A stretch of 51,894 bases of DNA from Bacteroidales bacterium (GTDB lineage: Bacteria > Bacteroidota > Bacteroidia > Bacteroidales > P3). Location of the stretch: assembly GCA_009785425.1 (NCBI GenBank), contig WQWI01000012.1, forward strand, positions 1 to 51,894, read 5' to 3'. Each line of letters opens with the position of its first letter. Position 1 is the stretch's first letter. Made by a program: the position numbers and the translations under genes. The notes beneath the pieces were generated by a model that did no database searches, was not told the origin of the DNA, and saw nothing but the letters and a program-made list of their open reading frames with translations. Positions 37,024 to 46,104 of the stretch are shown here, one piece after another.

Positions 37024-38280
37024 CTATGAAAGGTTCTGCGGACAATGACTGAAACACTTTCCGCAACAAATACAGTTTGCATCGTCAATATCGTAAATTT
37101 TGCGAGTGCGTTTTGTGGAAAGACCTATCAGCGTAAGCCCAATGACCAATCCCAAAAATCCACCGATAATTCTCGAAGACCTACGAAAATCCGCTTTTAT
37201 AATTTCGGAAACCGCAAAAAGATCATCAACGGTTTTTACTTCTTGACCGAAAAAGGCTTCCAGTTTCAGCGACTGTACCGGTTGTGGATTGGCTTGGTGT
37301 TCGACCACCGCATGATACAACCGAACATCTTCGTTCATTCTGCTTAATCTATCACTCAACATCAACATCGTAACTGCTCCGGCTACAACCATTAGCGGTA
37401 AGAAGACCGCATATCGCAAAATTCGTTTCACGCCTTCGGAACGACTTTCTTTGACTTTGTTTTCGTAAGGCGGGCGTATCGCATCAACCGGACAGGCGTT
37501 GTGACATAATTCGCAATTGTTACATTCTTTTTTCGTGATTTTTACTTGATAAAACGAAAATCTGGAAAACACACTGAGAATTGCACCGTAAGGACAAATA
37601 AATCGGCAAAACGGACGTCCCGTGAAAACGGAAAAAATCAACAAAATCACACCGAAAAATATCAGCGAAGATTGACCGCCCATACGGAAAATTCCAACAA
37701 AAGGATCATAACGACAAATAATAAATCCGCTGTGTGTTATTGCAAATAACACCGCAAAACCTAAATAAATCCAAGGAAAAACGCTCAAAACTCCCGTAAC
37801 TGTTTTGGAAAGTTGATAGTTTTTGATATTCACAATTTCTTGCAAAGCACCGAGTGGACAAACGCCTGCACAAAATACTCTGCCGAAAAACAACGCAAAC
37901 ACAATCGGTAAAACAAAAAGTAACAATACAAACAAAGGAAGAGAGTGTGTATCACTGACCAATGCCAGTGCTACATTTTGCAAAGAACCAACGCTGCAAA
38001 TACAGCCGTATCTAAAAAATCCAAAGTATGCAATCGAAATAATTGAGGTTAAAATAACAGGCCAACGAACTTGTTTTTTGATAACCGCCCATGTAACAAA
38101 TCCCATCAAAGCCACAAGTAGAAAGATGTCTATGTACGACCATAACGCTTCGTTTGGCGTGAAAAAATATTGTTCAGGAAAAACATATCCGGACTGGAAA
38201 TCGGGTTGAGGGAAGCGATTGCCAAATAATGTCGTTGCTATGAAACTCAAAATTGTGGTAAAAATTATGTTTTTTTTCAT
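37024..38280 (-). CDS. Polytopic membrane protein with two 4Fe-4S binding sites (NapH/NosR-like)
   Basis: A 418-aa inner-membrane protein. Hydrophobic segments lie at about 5-20, 50-65, 75-90, 110-130, 160-185, 205-225, 290-310 and 375-395. Family CP motifs (FCAGVCPLGAL, FCRFICPYGAI) precede the ferredoxin site CNNCELCHNACP, and a second site, CICCGKCFSHCP, closes the chain. Related proteins pass electrons between quinol and periplasmic reductases (NapH, NosR, RnfB-like). No reductase gene is adjacent, so the partner is unknown. Confidence 0.82.
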   Translation of the reverse strand: MKKNIIFTTILSFIATTLFGNRFPQPDFQSGYVFPEQYFFTPNEALWSYIDIFLLVALMGFVTWAVIKKQVRWPVILTSIISIAYFGFFRYGCICSVGSLQNVALALVSDTHSLPLFVLLLFVLPIVFALFFGRVFCAGVCPLGALQEIVNIKNYQLSKTVTGVLSVFPWIYLGFAVLFAITHSGFIICRYDPFVGIFRMGGQSSLIFFGVILLIFSVFTGRPFCRFICPYGAILSVFSRFSFYQVKITKKECNNCELCHNACPVDAIRPPYENKVKESRSEGVKRILRYAVFLPLMVVAGAVTMLMLSDRLSRMNEDVRLYHAVVEHQANPQPVQSLKLEAFFGQEVKTVDDLFAVSEIIKADFRRSSRIIGGFLGLVIGLTLIGLSTKRTRKIYDIDDANCICCGKCFSHCPQNLS

Positions 38281-38300
38281 CTTTTGCTTCTAATTTCTTG

Positions 38301-38328
38301 CAAAGATACAATTTTTTTCGTATATTTG
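38301..38328. promoter_or_regulatory. Divergent promoters: Fe-S membrane protein (minus) and FISUMP-like gene (plus)
   Basis: TATCTTTG on the minus strand (38301-38308) and TATATTTG on the plus strand (38321-38328), only 12 bp apart. Confidence 0.55.
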
Positions 38329-38347
38329 CAAAAAAAACAAATATATT

Positions 38348-38992
38348 ATGAAAAAGATTTTCCCTGTTTTAGCTATCGTCATGATGACGTTTTCGCCTGC
38401 TTTTTCAAGCAGCACAACTTGGTCCACAGCCCTTGGTAATGCTTCTTTTGCTACGGATAGTACTTGGACGATTTCCGATGGCAGGATAACTCAGATTTGG
38501 TCTGATGTTGTGCAAACGGATATGTGTAGCAACAAAGCTACTTTTAACGGTAACGATTTGAGAACTTCTACTTTTAGGGTAGATTGTCGCTCTAATCCAA
38601 CTCGAAAAGGCGACTTGTTTTCTTGGCAAGCCGTGTATGAGTTGGGACGTGAACTTTGTCCTCATCCTTGGCGAGTTCCAACAAAGCAAGATTTTTTAAA
38701 CTTGGATATTGCTTTGGGAGGTAATGGAAGAGAGCGTTGGCAAGAAACGGTCAATGGTCATTCCTGGGAGCAACAACTTGCTTGGTACACTGGTCGTTGG
38801 GGCGGAGATGTTGGAGGTCTTTGCAATCAGCATGGAACTGTACTTGGAGTTGGTTTTTGGGGCGAATACTGGTCTCAAACTGCAGCAAGTGATGATTTTG
38901 GAATTAGCTTGTTTTTCGAAATCGGCGGTACAATAAATCCACAAAACTGGAATCTCAAAGATCACGGACTTAGACTGCGTTGTGTCCGATAG
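38348..38992 (+). CDS. Secreted protein with FISUMP-like domain
   Basis: A 214-aa exported protein: signal peptide MKKIFPVLAIVMMTFSPAFS, then a domain with FSWQAVYELGRELCPHPWRVP, FLNLDIALGG, GFWGEYWSQTAAS and a C-terminal GLRLRCVR. This resembles the Fibrobacter succinogenes major paralogous (FISUMP) domain found in surface proteins of the FCB group. Three or four Cys may form disulfides. Function unknown. It ends 18 bp before phoH and may be cotranscribed with it. Confidence 0.78.
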   Translation: MKKIFPVLAIVMMTFSPAFSSSTTWSTALGNASFATDSTWTISDGRITQIWSDVVQTDMCSNKATFNGNDLRTSTFRVDCRSNPTRKGDLFSWQAVYELGRELCPHPWRVPTKQDFLNLDIALGGNGRERWQETVNGHSWEQQLAWYTGRWGGDVGGLCNQHGTVLGVGFWGEYWSQTAASDDFGISLFFEIGGTINPQNWNLKDHGLRLRCVR

Positions 38993-39010
38993 AATTTTTT
39001 GATAAAAAAC

Positions 39011-39949
39011 ATGAACGAAAAAACAATTGACCTTTCGGGTTTTTCTTTGCTGGACTTATTCGGAGCACAGGAGAGAAACCTCAAGTTTATTCGTCAGATA
39101 TTCCCAAAGGTAAAAATTGTGGTTCGTGGAACTACTTTGAAATTTGCAGGAGATGCGGACGAAATTGAGCGTTTTGAAGAAAAAATCAACGGATTTTTAC
39201 AACATTTTGAGATGTATAACCGTTTGAATGAAGATGATATTATTCAAATTGTGGACTCCGACAGCAAGTTTAAACTTTCGGAGCATACGAAGGATAAAGA
39301 TGTTTTAGTTCACGGACGCAACGGGAAACAAATCAAGCCTTTGACCGCAAATCAAAAAAAATTAGCCAAAGCCTGTGAGGAGAACGATATGGTTTTTGCT
39401 GTTGGGCCCGCAGGTTCAGGGAAAACTTATACTGCTGTTGCAATGGCTGTGAGAGCCTTGAAAAATAAGGAAGTCAAGCGAATTGTTTTAACTCGTCCTG
39501 CGGTTGAAGCGGGCGAAAATTTGGGTTTTTTGCCGGGTGATTTGAAAGATAAATTAGACCCGTATTTGCAACCGCTTTACGATGCACTTCGGGATATGCT
39601 TCCGCAACAGAAATTGATTGATTATATAGAGGATTATACCATAGAAATCGCACCGTTGGCGTTTATGCGCGGACGTACATTAGACCAAGCGTTTGTGATT
39701 TTAGACGAAGCACAAAATACCACCGAGATGCAAATGAAAATGTTTTTGACCCGTATGGGAAAATCGGCGAAATTCATTGTTACCGGCGACATTACGCAAA
39801 TTGATTTGCCCCGAAATCAATCGTCTGGACTTCTTCATGCTCTGAAAATCCTCAAAAATATAAAAGGTTTGAGCATTGTTCAACTTACCGAAAAGGACGT
39901 TGTTCGGCATCGTTTGGTCACGGAGATATTGAAAGCGTACTCCGCTTAA
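39011..39949 (+). CDS. phoH: PhoH-family ATPase
   Basis: A 312-aa protein: an N-terminal KH-like part (about 20-70), then the PhoH domain with Walker A GPAGSGKT (132-139), TRPAVEAGENLGFLPGD, and Walker B FVILDEAQNT (Asp232-Glu233). Linked to RNA metabolism and stress; precise role unknown. A longer frame would begin at TTG 38999; ATG 39011 matches family starts better. It converges on the GMP synthase gene with a 9-bp gap. Confidence 0.92.
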   Translation: MNEKTIDLSGFSLLDLFGAQERNLKFIRQIFPKVKIVVRGTTLKFAGDADEIERFEEKINGFLQHFEMYNRLNEDDIIQIVDSDSKFKLSEHTKDKDVLVHGRNGKQIKPLTANQKKLAKACEENDMVFAVGPAGSGKTYTAVAMAVRALKNKEVKRIVLTRPAVEAGENLGFLPGDLKDKLDPYLQPLYDALRDMLPQQKLIDYIEDYTIEIAPLAFMRGRTLDQAFVILDEAQNTTEMQMKMFLTRMGKSAKFIVTGDITQIDLPRNQSSGLLHALKILKNIKGLSIVQLTEKDVVRHRLVTEILKAYSA

Positions 39950-39958
39950 AAGTGTTCA

Positions 39959-40900
39959 TTATTCCCAATCAATTGTTGCAGACGGTTTGTTCGTAATATC
40001 ATAAACAACCCGATTTATACCGTTGACGTTTTTTGTGATTTTTTCAACGATGTTCTCAAGCACCTCGTAAGGAATTTTGGCGATGTATGCTGTCATTCCA
40101 TCTTTGCTCAAGACCGCTCTTAATGCCAAAATATACTCGTAACTTCGTTTTCCGTCTCTGATACCAACGGTTTTCATACCGGTCAACACAGCAAAATACT
40201 GCCAAATATCCAAGCCTGCCTTTTCTATTTCGGTACGGTAAATATAATCGGCTTCACGCAAAAGGTCTAATTTTTCTTTTGTAATTTCGCCGATAATCCT
40301 CACCGCTAAACCCGGACCGGGAAACGGCTGACGCATCACGACATTTTTTGGAAGTCCTAATGCAAGCCCAACTTCTCGAACGTCGTCTTTGTATAGGCTT
40401 TTCAAAGGTTCGATAAGTCCACCGAATTTAATCACACTCGGAAGTCCACCCACGTTGTGATGACTTTTGATCACATCGTCTTCATTTTTTCCGCTTTCCA
40501 CAATGTCGGGATAAATTGTGCCTTGTGCTAAAAAATCGACAGCACCTGCTTCTTCGCCATATTTTTCGAAAACATCTATGAACGTTTTGCCGATTATTTT
40601 TCGTTTCATTTCAGGGTCTGTAACACCTTTTAGTTTTTCGAGAAACAGATTTTCCGCATCAATTTTTATCAAATTAAGCCCCAAGCCATCCTTAAAAACC
40701 GACATAATTTCCTCGGATTCGTTTTTTCGCATCAATCCGTGATCCACGTAAACACACGTTAATTGCTTGCCGATTGCTTTGTGCAAAAGTGCTGCACACA
40801 CTGCCGAATCAACACCTCCGCTTAGTGCTAAAAGTACGTTTTTGTCTTTTACAGTTTCTTTAATCTCTTGGATTGAGGTTTCGATGAAGTTTGTGGTCAT
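39959..40900 (-). CDS. guaA: GMP synthase, ATP-pyrophosphatase subunit (no amidotransferase domain)
   Basis: Amidates XMP to GMP. The 313-aa chain starts directly at the N-type ATP-pyrophosphatase domain: [11 protein letters not shown] (P-loop 27-32), [11 protein letters not shown], then the dimerisation domain with [14 protein letters not shown] and a typical C-terminus [16 protein letters not shown]. The roughly 200-residue glutamine amidotransferase domain present in fused GuaA of about 510-525 aa is missing. It either works with a separate glutaminase subunit encoded elsewhere, as in archaea, or uses ammonia. It lies downstream of guaB, with a RAYT gene between. Confidence 0.93.
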   Translation of the reverse strand: MTTNFIETSIQEIKETVKDKNVLLALSGGVDSAVCAALLHKAIGKQLTCVYVDHGLMRKNESEEIMSVFKDGLGLNLIKIDAENLFLEKLKGVTDPEMKRKIIGKTFIDVFEKYGEEAGAVDFLAQGTIYPDIVESGKNEDDVIKSHHNVGGLPSVIKFGGLIEPLKSLYKDDVREVGLALGLPKNVVMRQPFPGPGLAVRIIGEITKEKLDLLREADYIYRTEIEKAGLDIWQYFAVLTGMKTVGIRDGKRSYEYILALRAVLSKDGMTAYIAKIPYEVLENIVEKITKNVNGINRVVYDITNKPSATIDWE

Positions 40901-40920
40901 TTTTCATTTATTTACGACTG

Positions 40921-40928
40921 CAAAGTTA
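40921..40928 (-). promoter_or_regulatory. guaA promoter -7 box
   Basis: TAACTTTG on the minus strand, 20 nt before the ATG, in the 39-bp gap between the RAYT gene and guaA. Confidence 0.6.
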
Positions 40929-40939
40929 CGATTTTTTAT

Positions 40940-41497
40940 TCAATTTTGCAATAATTTTGTGTCTTTTAGTAAATTAAATTGGTCTGTTTCCCATGTTGTG
41001 GGATTATTGACTATGTAATTTGCAATATATTGATACGACTGGCTATTTCGAATGATGTGTTCAAAATAATTTCGTTGCCAAATTGTACCAAAACATTCGA
41101 ATTGGTTTAGTTGTTTGGTAACACCATTTTTAAATCCACGAATGATCGAACCAATCGTTTGCGATGTTCCGTGTTTTAATTTTGGACGTGGTTGTAGGGG
41201 CAAATAATTATTTGCCCCTACGTGGACATTATAAATTTGAATTATCCCATGCACATGATTCGGCATAATAACAAACTCGTGCAATATCGTATTAGGAAAA
41301 TGTTGTGGAATTTTCAGCCAGCACTGTGTGGCAATTTCCCCATATTCATTCAAGATCATTCTTCCATTTTGAATTTTTCCAAATAAATGTTTACTGTTTC
41401 GTACGCAGATTGTTATGAAATACAATCCAGGTTGCGAATAATCATAGTTTTTTAAACGGATACTGCGACGGTTGTGAATGTTTGGGTTGTAACGCAT
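40940..41497 (-). CDS. REP-associated tyrosine transposase (RAYT, Y1 family), interrupted in frame by a palindrome
   Basis: A 185-aa single-stranded-DNA transposase of the IS200/TnpA-REP group. It keeps GLYFITICVRNSKHLFG, the HUH metal motif MPNHVHGI (His81 and His83), and a C-terminal helix YIVNNPTTW that fits the catalytic Tyr (candidate Tyr161). Residues about 93-102 (VGANNYLPLQ) are encoded by a 28-bp perfect palindrome (41194-41221) placed just after the HUH motif. RAYTs are thought to mobilise REP elements. It sits between guaB and guaA. It may be functional, as no stop is introduced. Confidence 0.88.
   Translation of the reverse strand: MRYNPNIHNRRSIRLKNYDYSQPGLYFITICVRNSKHLFGKIQNGRMILNEYGEIATQCWLKIPQHFPNTILHEFVIMPNHVHGIIQIYNVHVGANNYLPLQPRPKLKHGTSQTIGSIIRGFKNGVTKQLNQFECFGTIWQRNYFEHIIRNSQSYQYIANYIVNNPTTWETDQFNLLKDTKLLQN
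41194..41221. repeat. 28-bp perfect palindrome inside the RAYT gene
   Basis: GTAGGGGCAAATAA and its exact complement, giving a 14-bp arm with no loop. Identical in sequence to 41738-41765. Confidence 0.95.
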
Positions 41498-41737
41498 GGT
41501 TTTGATGTCGATTAATATTTATTGCATTTGTTGTAGGATGTGTGCAATATACCTACACATAATATAACGCAAAAATATCGTTTTTCGTATACGAATTGTT
41601 GATAAATTGCTGTTTTGTTGATAACTTTTGGCTATTTTTGGATTTTTTTGTAAGAAGGGCAAATGAAGTATATTCCGAATATAGAACAAAAATATGCGAA
41701 GAGACCCGATAATACCTTGTGCCTGTTCAGAAACATC

Positions 41738-41765
41738 GTAGGGGCAAATAATTATTTGCCCCTAC
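41738..41765. repeat. 28-bp perfect palindrome upstream of the RAYT gene
   Basis: Same 28 bases as 41194-41221. It lies in the 288-bp guaB-RAYT gap; the rest of that gap shows no recognisable gene. Confidence 0.95.
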
Positions 41766-41785
41766 TACATACCGCAACCCATAAT

Positions 41786-43360
<1,575 letters not shown>

Positions 43361-43464
43361 TTAACAGTTCGTTAATTTTTACTTATTGTGCGACTTATGT
43401 TCAGATATAATAGTGACTTCCTAACTAATTCTGCACAGCAAGACCAGAGTCAAGAAAAAAATCT

Positions 43465-43472
43465 TAACTTTG
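43465..43472 (+). promoter_or_regulatory. IS3 orfA promoter -7 box, 4 nt from the ATG
   Basis: TAACTTTG followed by four bases and the orfA ATG at 43477. Confidence 0.55.
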
Positions 43473-43476
43473 CATT

Positions 43477-43782
43477 ATGGAAAAACGCAGAAAAAATCGG
43501 AAGTACGACCGTCACTTCAAAGAAGAGGCGGTCAAATTAGGAGTTGAACGAGGTAATTTATCGTCCGTTGCTCGCGAGCTTGGTCTTGATCCAAAGATGC
43601 TCCGTCGTTGGAAATTGGAGTATGAAGAATTTAAAGAGGGCAGTTTTCAAGGCTCCGGGACATCACGTATGACTGATATTCAGAAGGAAAATCAGCGACT
43701 AAAGAAGGAGAATTACAAACAAAAAATGGAGCTTGAAATCCTAAAAAAAGCACTAGACATCATCTCCGCGAGCGATCGTTAA
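43477..43782 (+). CDS. IS3-family transposase OrfA
   Basis: A 101-aa DNA-binding protein: helix-turn-helix (FKEEAVKLGVERGNLSSVAR ... LGLDPKMLRRWK) then a leucine-zipper-like coiled coil (IQKENQRLKKENYKQKMELEI). Near its end an A7 run at 43743-43749 (CTA AAA AAA GCA in this frame) allows -1 slippage into the orfB frame to make the OrfAB transposase. Confidence 0.92.
   Translation: MEKRRKNRKYDRHFKEEAVKLGVERGNLSSVARELGLDPKMLRRWKLEYEEFKEGSFQGSGTSRMTDIQKENQRLKKENYKQKMELEILKKALDIISASDR
43743..43749 (+). promoter_or_regulatory. Probable -1 programmed frameshift site of the IS3 element
   Basis: Seven As placed as A AAA AAA G in the orfA frame. After a -1 slip the frame stays open through to orfB (KSTRHHLRERSLKYVFIMEN), the typical IS3-family fusion region. 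Confidence 0.8.
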
Positions 43783-43796
43783 AATATGTTTTTATC

Positions 43797-44651
43797 ATGG
43801 AAAACAAGACAGATTATACGATTGGGATGATGTGCGATGTTTTAGAAGTGAGTCGAAGTTCTTACTATAATTGGCAATCCGGAAGGACATTCAAACCAAA
43901 AAAACACAAAGAAAACATGCAAATTCAAATCCGAAATATCTATTTTCAACACAAGCAACGCTATGGCAGTCCACGCATTGCAGCAGAGTTGAGAGCCAAT
44001 GGAATACAAACATCCAAGCAAACCGTTGCCAGATACGTGAAAGAGCTTGAATTGAGAAGTAAACGTTCAAAAAAATATGTTGCCACAACTGATTCTAAAC
44101 ATAATAATCGTGTTTTTGAAAATATTTTGAACAGACGTTTCAACCAACAGTTTTTGCAGGGAGCTTGGGTTTCTGACATCACTTACATCCAAACTAAAGA
44201 TGGCTTTTTATATCAAACAGCGATTATTGACTTGGAAGATAGAAAAGTCATTGGCTGCTCACACAGCGAAGATTTAAGTGCAGAACACACAACACTTTCA
44301 GCCTTCAGAATGGCCATCAAAAATAGACCTCCGAAAAAGGATTTAATTTTTCATTCCGATAGAGGCGTTCAGTATACTTGTAGCAGCTTTGTAAATCTAC
44401 TGAACAGCTACGGTGTAACACAAAGCATGTGTCGAAAAGGGAATTGTTGGGACAACGCCGTTGTGGAGTCATACTTTAAAACACTCAAATCAGAACTAAT
44501 CTATGGAAACAAACTCGTATCAAAGCAAGAAATGAAGTCGATGCTATTTGAATATGTTGAAGTCTATTACAGTCAAAACCGAAGACATTCGGCTTTGGGA
44601 AATCTTACAATTAAAGAATTTACAGAATTGAAATTAAAAAAAATTGCTTAA
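43797..44651 (+). CDS. IS3-family transposase OrfB (integrase core)
   Basis: A 284-aa chain with an HTH_21-like region (YFQHKQRYGSPRIAAELR) and the DDE core: first Asp in WVSDITYI, second in FHSDRGVQYT, and Glu in VVESYFKTLKSE, followed by the usual YNxxRxHSALG-type end (YYSQNRRHSALG). It is in the -1 frame of orfA and is probably made as an OrfAB fusion. Appears intact. Confidence 0.95.
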   Translation: MENKTDYTIGMMCDVLEVSRSSYYNWQSGRTFKPKKHKENMQIQIRNIYFQHKQRYGSPRIAAELRANGIQTSKQTVARYVKELELRSKRSKKYVATTDSKHNNRVFENILNRRFNQQFLQGAWVSDITYIQTKDGFLYQTAIIDLEDRKVIGCSHSEDLSAEHTTLSAFRMAIKNRPPKKDLIFHSDRGVQYTCSSFVNLLNSYGVTQSMCRKGNCWDNAVVESYFKTLKSELIYGNKLVSKQEMKSMLFEYVEVYYSQNRRHSALGNLTIKEFTELKLKKIA

Positions 44652-44666
44652 ATCAAAAAAAACTCT

Positions 44667-44674
44667 TATCTTTG
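44667..44674 (+). promoter_or_regulatory. Outward-facing promoter-like -7 box at the IS3 right end
   Basis: TATCTTTG pointing out of the IS into the truncated recombinase gene, antisense to it. The -33 region is weak. Confidence 0.4.
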
Positions 44675-44683
44675 TGTAGCGAA

Positions 44684-45733
44684 TTAGTTATAAAGACCAT
44701 TAGCGTACTGGGTACTAAAGTGAAACACATTGTCTTTATCTCTGTTCCAGTTTTTGTATTTTTCCATAAGGGGTAAAACTTCGGGTTCAACTTTCACCAT
44801 CATCAGTCCCTTGTCGGCTCTACGGCCCTTTACTTTTTGTCGATTGTATGTGAGAATTTCCTTGGAATAATCCGTGCAATGGTAGAGGTCTACAGAATTG
44901 ATACCAATCAACATAAACGACAGCAGAAACATATCACGGGCAAGTTCTTCTCTTTTTGTGTCAAAGATTTTTAGGTCGATTATTTTCTGTATTTGTTCAA
45001 CCGTTAGTGTTGGAGCCTTCTCGGGATCATTCAATAACAACCTCCCTATACCAATCCGCCTTCCTTGTCTTATCTTTTCAAAAGGATTTACCGTTATGTT
45101 TCTTATTCCGTTATCTTCGTCATTATGCTCATATTTGAGTTCATCTAAGGCTTTGCTAATAACACCAGGATAAAGAACGCATATACGAGGGTGCCTTTCG
45201 TTATCGCCCTTTAACCAACTAGTATAAGAAGTGATAAAGTCTGTAGTGATTTCGTTCACATCAAGTGTATCTTTCCTGATAAATCTCTTCAAAGAATTTG
45301 CAACGGTTTTACGGTCTTCTGCGGATTTTTTCCTGCCTTCTTTTAGTAGTTCGTCATATCTGTCCATTAGATATTGAATGATGTCCAACTGAAATTTATC
45401 TTGAGGTTTGGTGGTTAGTAAGTCAACAATATCTTCAACGGTCATAGATTCGACCTTTGGAGTGTTCTCACATATTCCCCGATATTCCTCTGTCTTATTG
45501 TGTATAAGATTTTTGTAGTATGGTGATTTGATAGTGTATGTGGTCGTTTTCTCGGATTTACTACCTTTAAGATTAGACTTTTTGTTTTTCTTAGTAATGG
45601 TCAAATCCTTCTCCGTTACATACCATTCGGTTGATATTCGTTTCTTTTTCCCCTTGTGATAAACGAGAATTTTGACACGAAAAGTTTTGTCAGTTTCTTT
45701 TTGGGATTCTACAAGAGCATTGAATGTTGGCAT
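44684..45733 (-). pseudogene. Tyrosine recombinase (integrase), 3' end removed by IS3
   Basis: The first 346 or so residues of a Bacteroidota-type integrase: an N-terminal arm-binding region with RVKILVYHKGKKKRISTEWYV, a SAM-like core-binding domain (about 115-225), and the start of the catalytic domain (EELARDMFLLSFMLIGINSVDLYHC). The frame stops at a TAA that lies in the IS terminal repeat. The distal catalytic residues (HxxR and Tyr) are missing and are not found left of the IS. It reads away from tRNA-Asn, 143 bp upstream, and has its own -7 box (45780-45787). Likely the relic of an element integrated at that tRNA. Confidence 0.85.
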
Positions 45734-45779
45734 ATCTTTATGATTTTGTTTCTGGGAAATATTTGGGAAAACTTTTGCA

Positions 45780-45787
45780 CAAAGTTA
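45780..45787 (-). promoter_or_regulatory. Promoter -7 box of the truncated recombinase gene
   Basis: TAACTTTG on the minus strand, 46 nt before the ATG. Confidence 0.5.
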
Positions 45788-45834
45788 CAAAAAAAGCATG
45801 AATTTTGGAAATTAAGTTTTTTGACGCAAAATAA

Positions 45835-45869
45835 AAAACCCACTCAAAGTGCTACTCTGTGTGGGTTTT
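45835..45869 (-). terminator. tRNA-Asn terminator
   Basis: GAAAACCCAC and GTGGGTTTT arms (45861-45869 and 45835-45843) with a T-run on the minus strand, just after the tRNA 3' end. Confidence 0.8.
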
Positions 45870-45875
45870 CAGTTG

Positions 45876-45949
45876 CTCCCCCTCTTGGACTTGAACCAAG
45901 GACCCTCTGATTAACAGTCAGATGCTCTAACCAACTGAGCTAAGGAGGA
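45876..45949 (-). tRNA. tRNA-Asn (anticodon GTT)
   Basis: A 74-nt cloverleaf: acceptor TCCTCCT/AGGGGGA with discriminator G, D-arm AGCTCAGTTGGTTAGAGC, anticodon stem-loop CTGACTGTTAATCAG with GTT, and T-arm with GGTTCAAGTCC. CCA is not encoded. The -7 box TAACTTTG (45970-45977, minus) lies upstream. Confidence 0.96.
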
Positions 45950-45969
45950 AGTTCCCTAAAAAAGGACTG

Positions 45970-45977
45970 CAAAGTTA
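45970..45977 (-). promoter_or_regulatory. tRNA-Asn promoter -7 box
   Basis: TAACTTTG on the minus strand, 20 nt before the tRNA 5' end. Confidence 0.6.
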
Positions 45978-46058
45978 CAATTTTTTTTTGAATTTACCAA
46001 ATTTTTTTCGATTTTTTATTTTTTTTTCAAAAAATGTCGAACGTATTGATTTTTTTTG

Positions 46059-46066
46059 TATTTTTG
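46059..46066 (+). promoter_or_regulatory. EF-G paralogue promoter -7 box
   Basis: TATTTTTG 38 nt before the start codon at 46105. Confidence 0.5.
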
Positions 46067-46104
46067 TAGGCTAATTCAACAAAAAAATAAAAAACCGAAA
46101 TATT

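Larger units (their letters stand above)
43422..44690 (+). mobile_element. IS3-family insertion sequence (IS150-like layout)
   Basis: About 1.27 kb with imperfect terminal inverted repeats beginning TAACTAATTC (43422-43431 and the complement 44681-44690), extended by a gapped GC-ACA-AAG match. It carries orfA and orfB with a -1 slippery A-run. No target duplication is visible outside these ends, so either the ends are slightly misplaced or one flank was rearranged. It cuts off the tyrosine recombinase gene on its right. Confidence 0.85.

Noticed and set aside
43417-44695. Target site duplication around the IS3 element
   Set aside because: Bases just outside the inferred ends (TCC on the left, TAA on the right) do not match.
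45656-45910. Plus-strand ORF ending in PPLGLEPRTL
   Set aside because: It is the antisense reading of tRNA-Asn and the recombinase 5' region; GLEPRTL is the usual artefact of reading a tRNA backwards.
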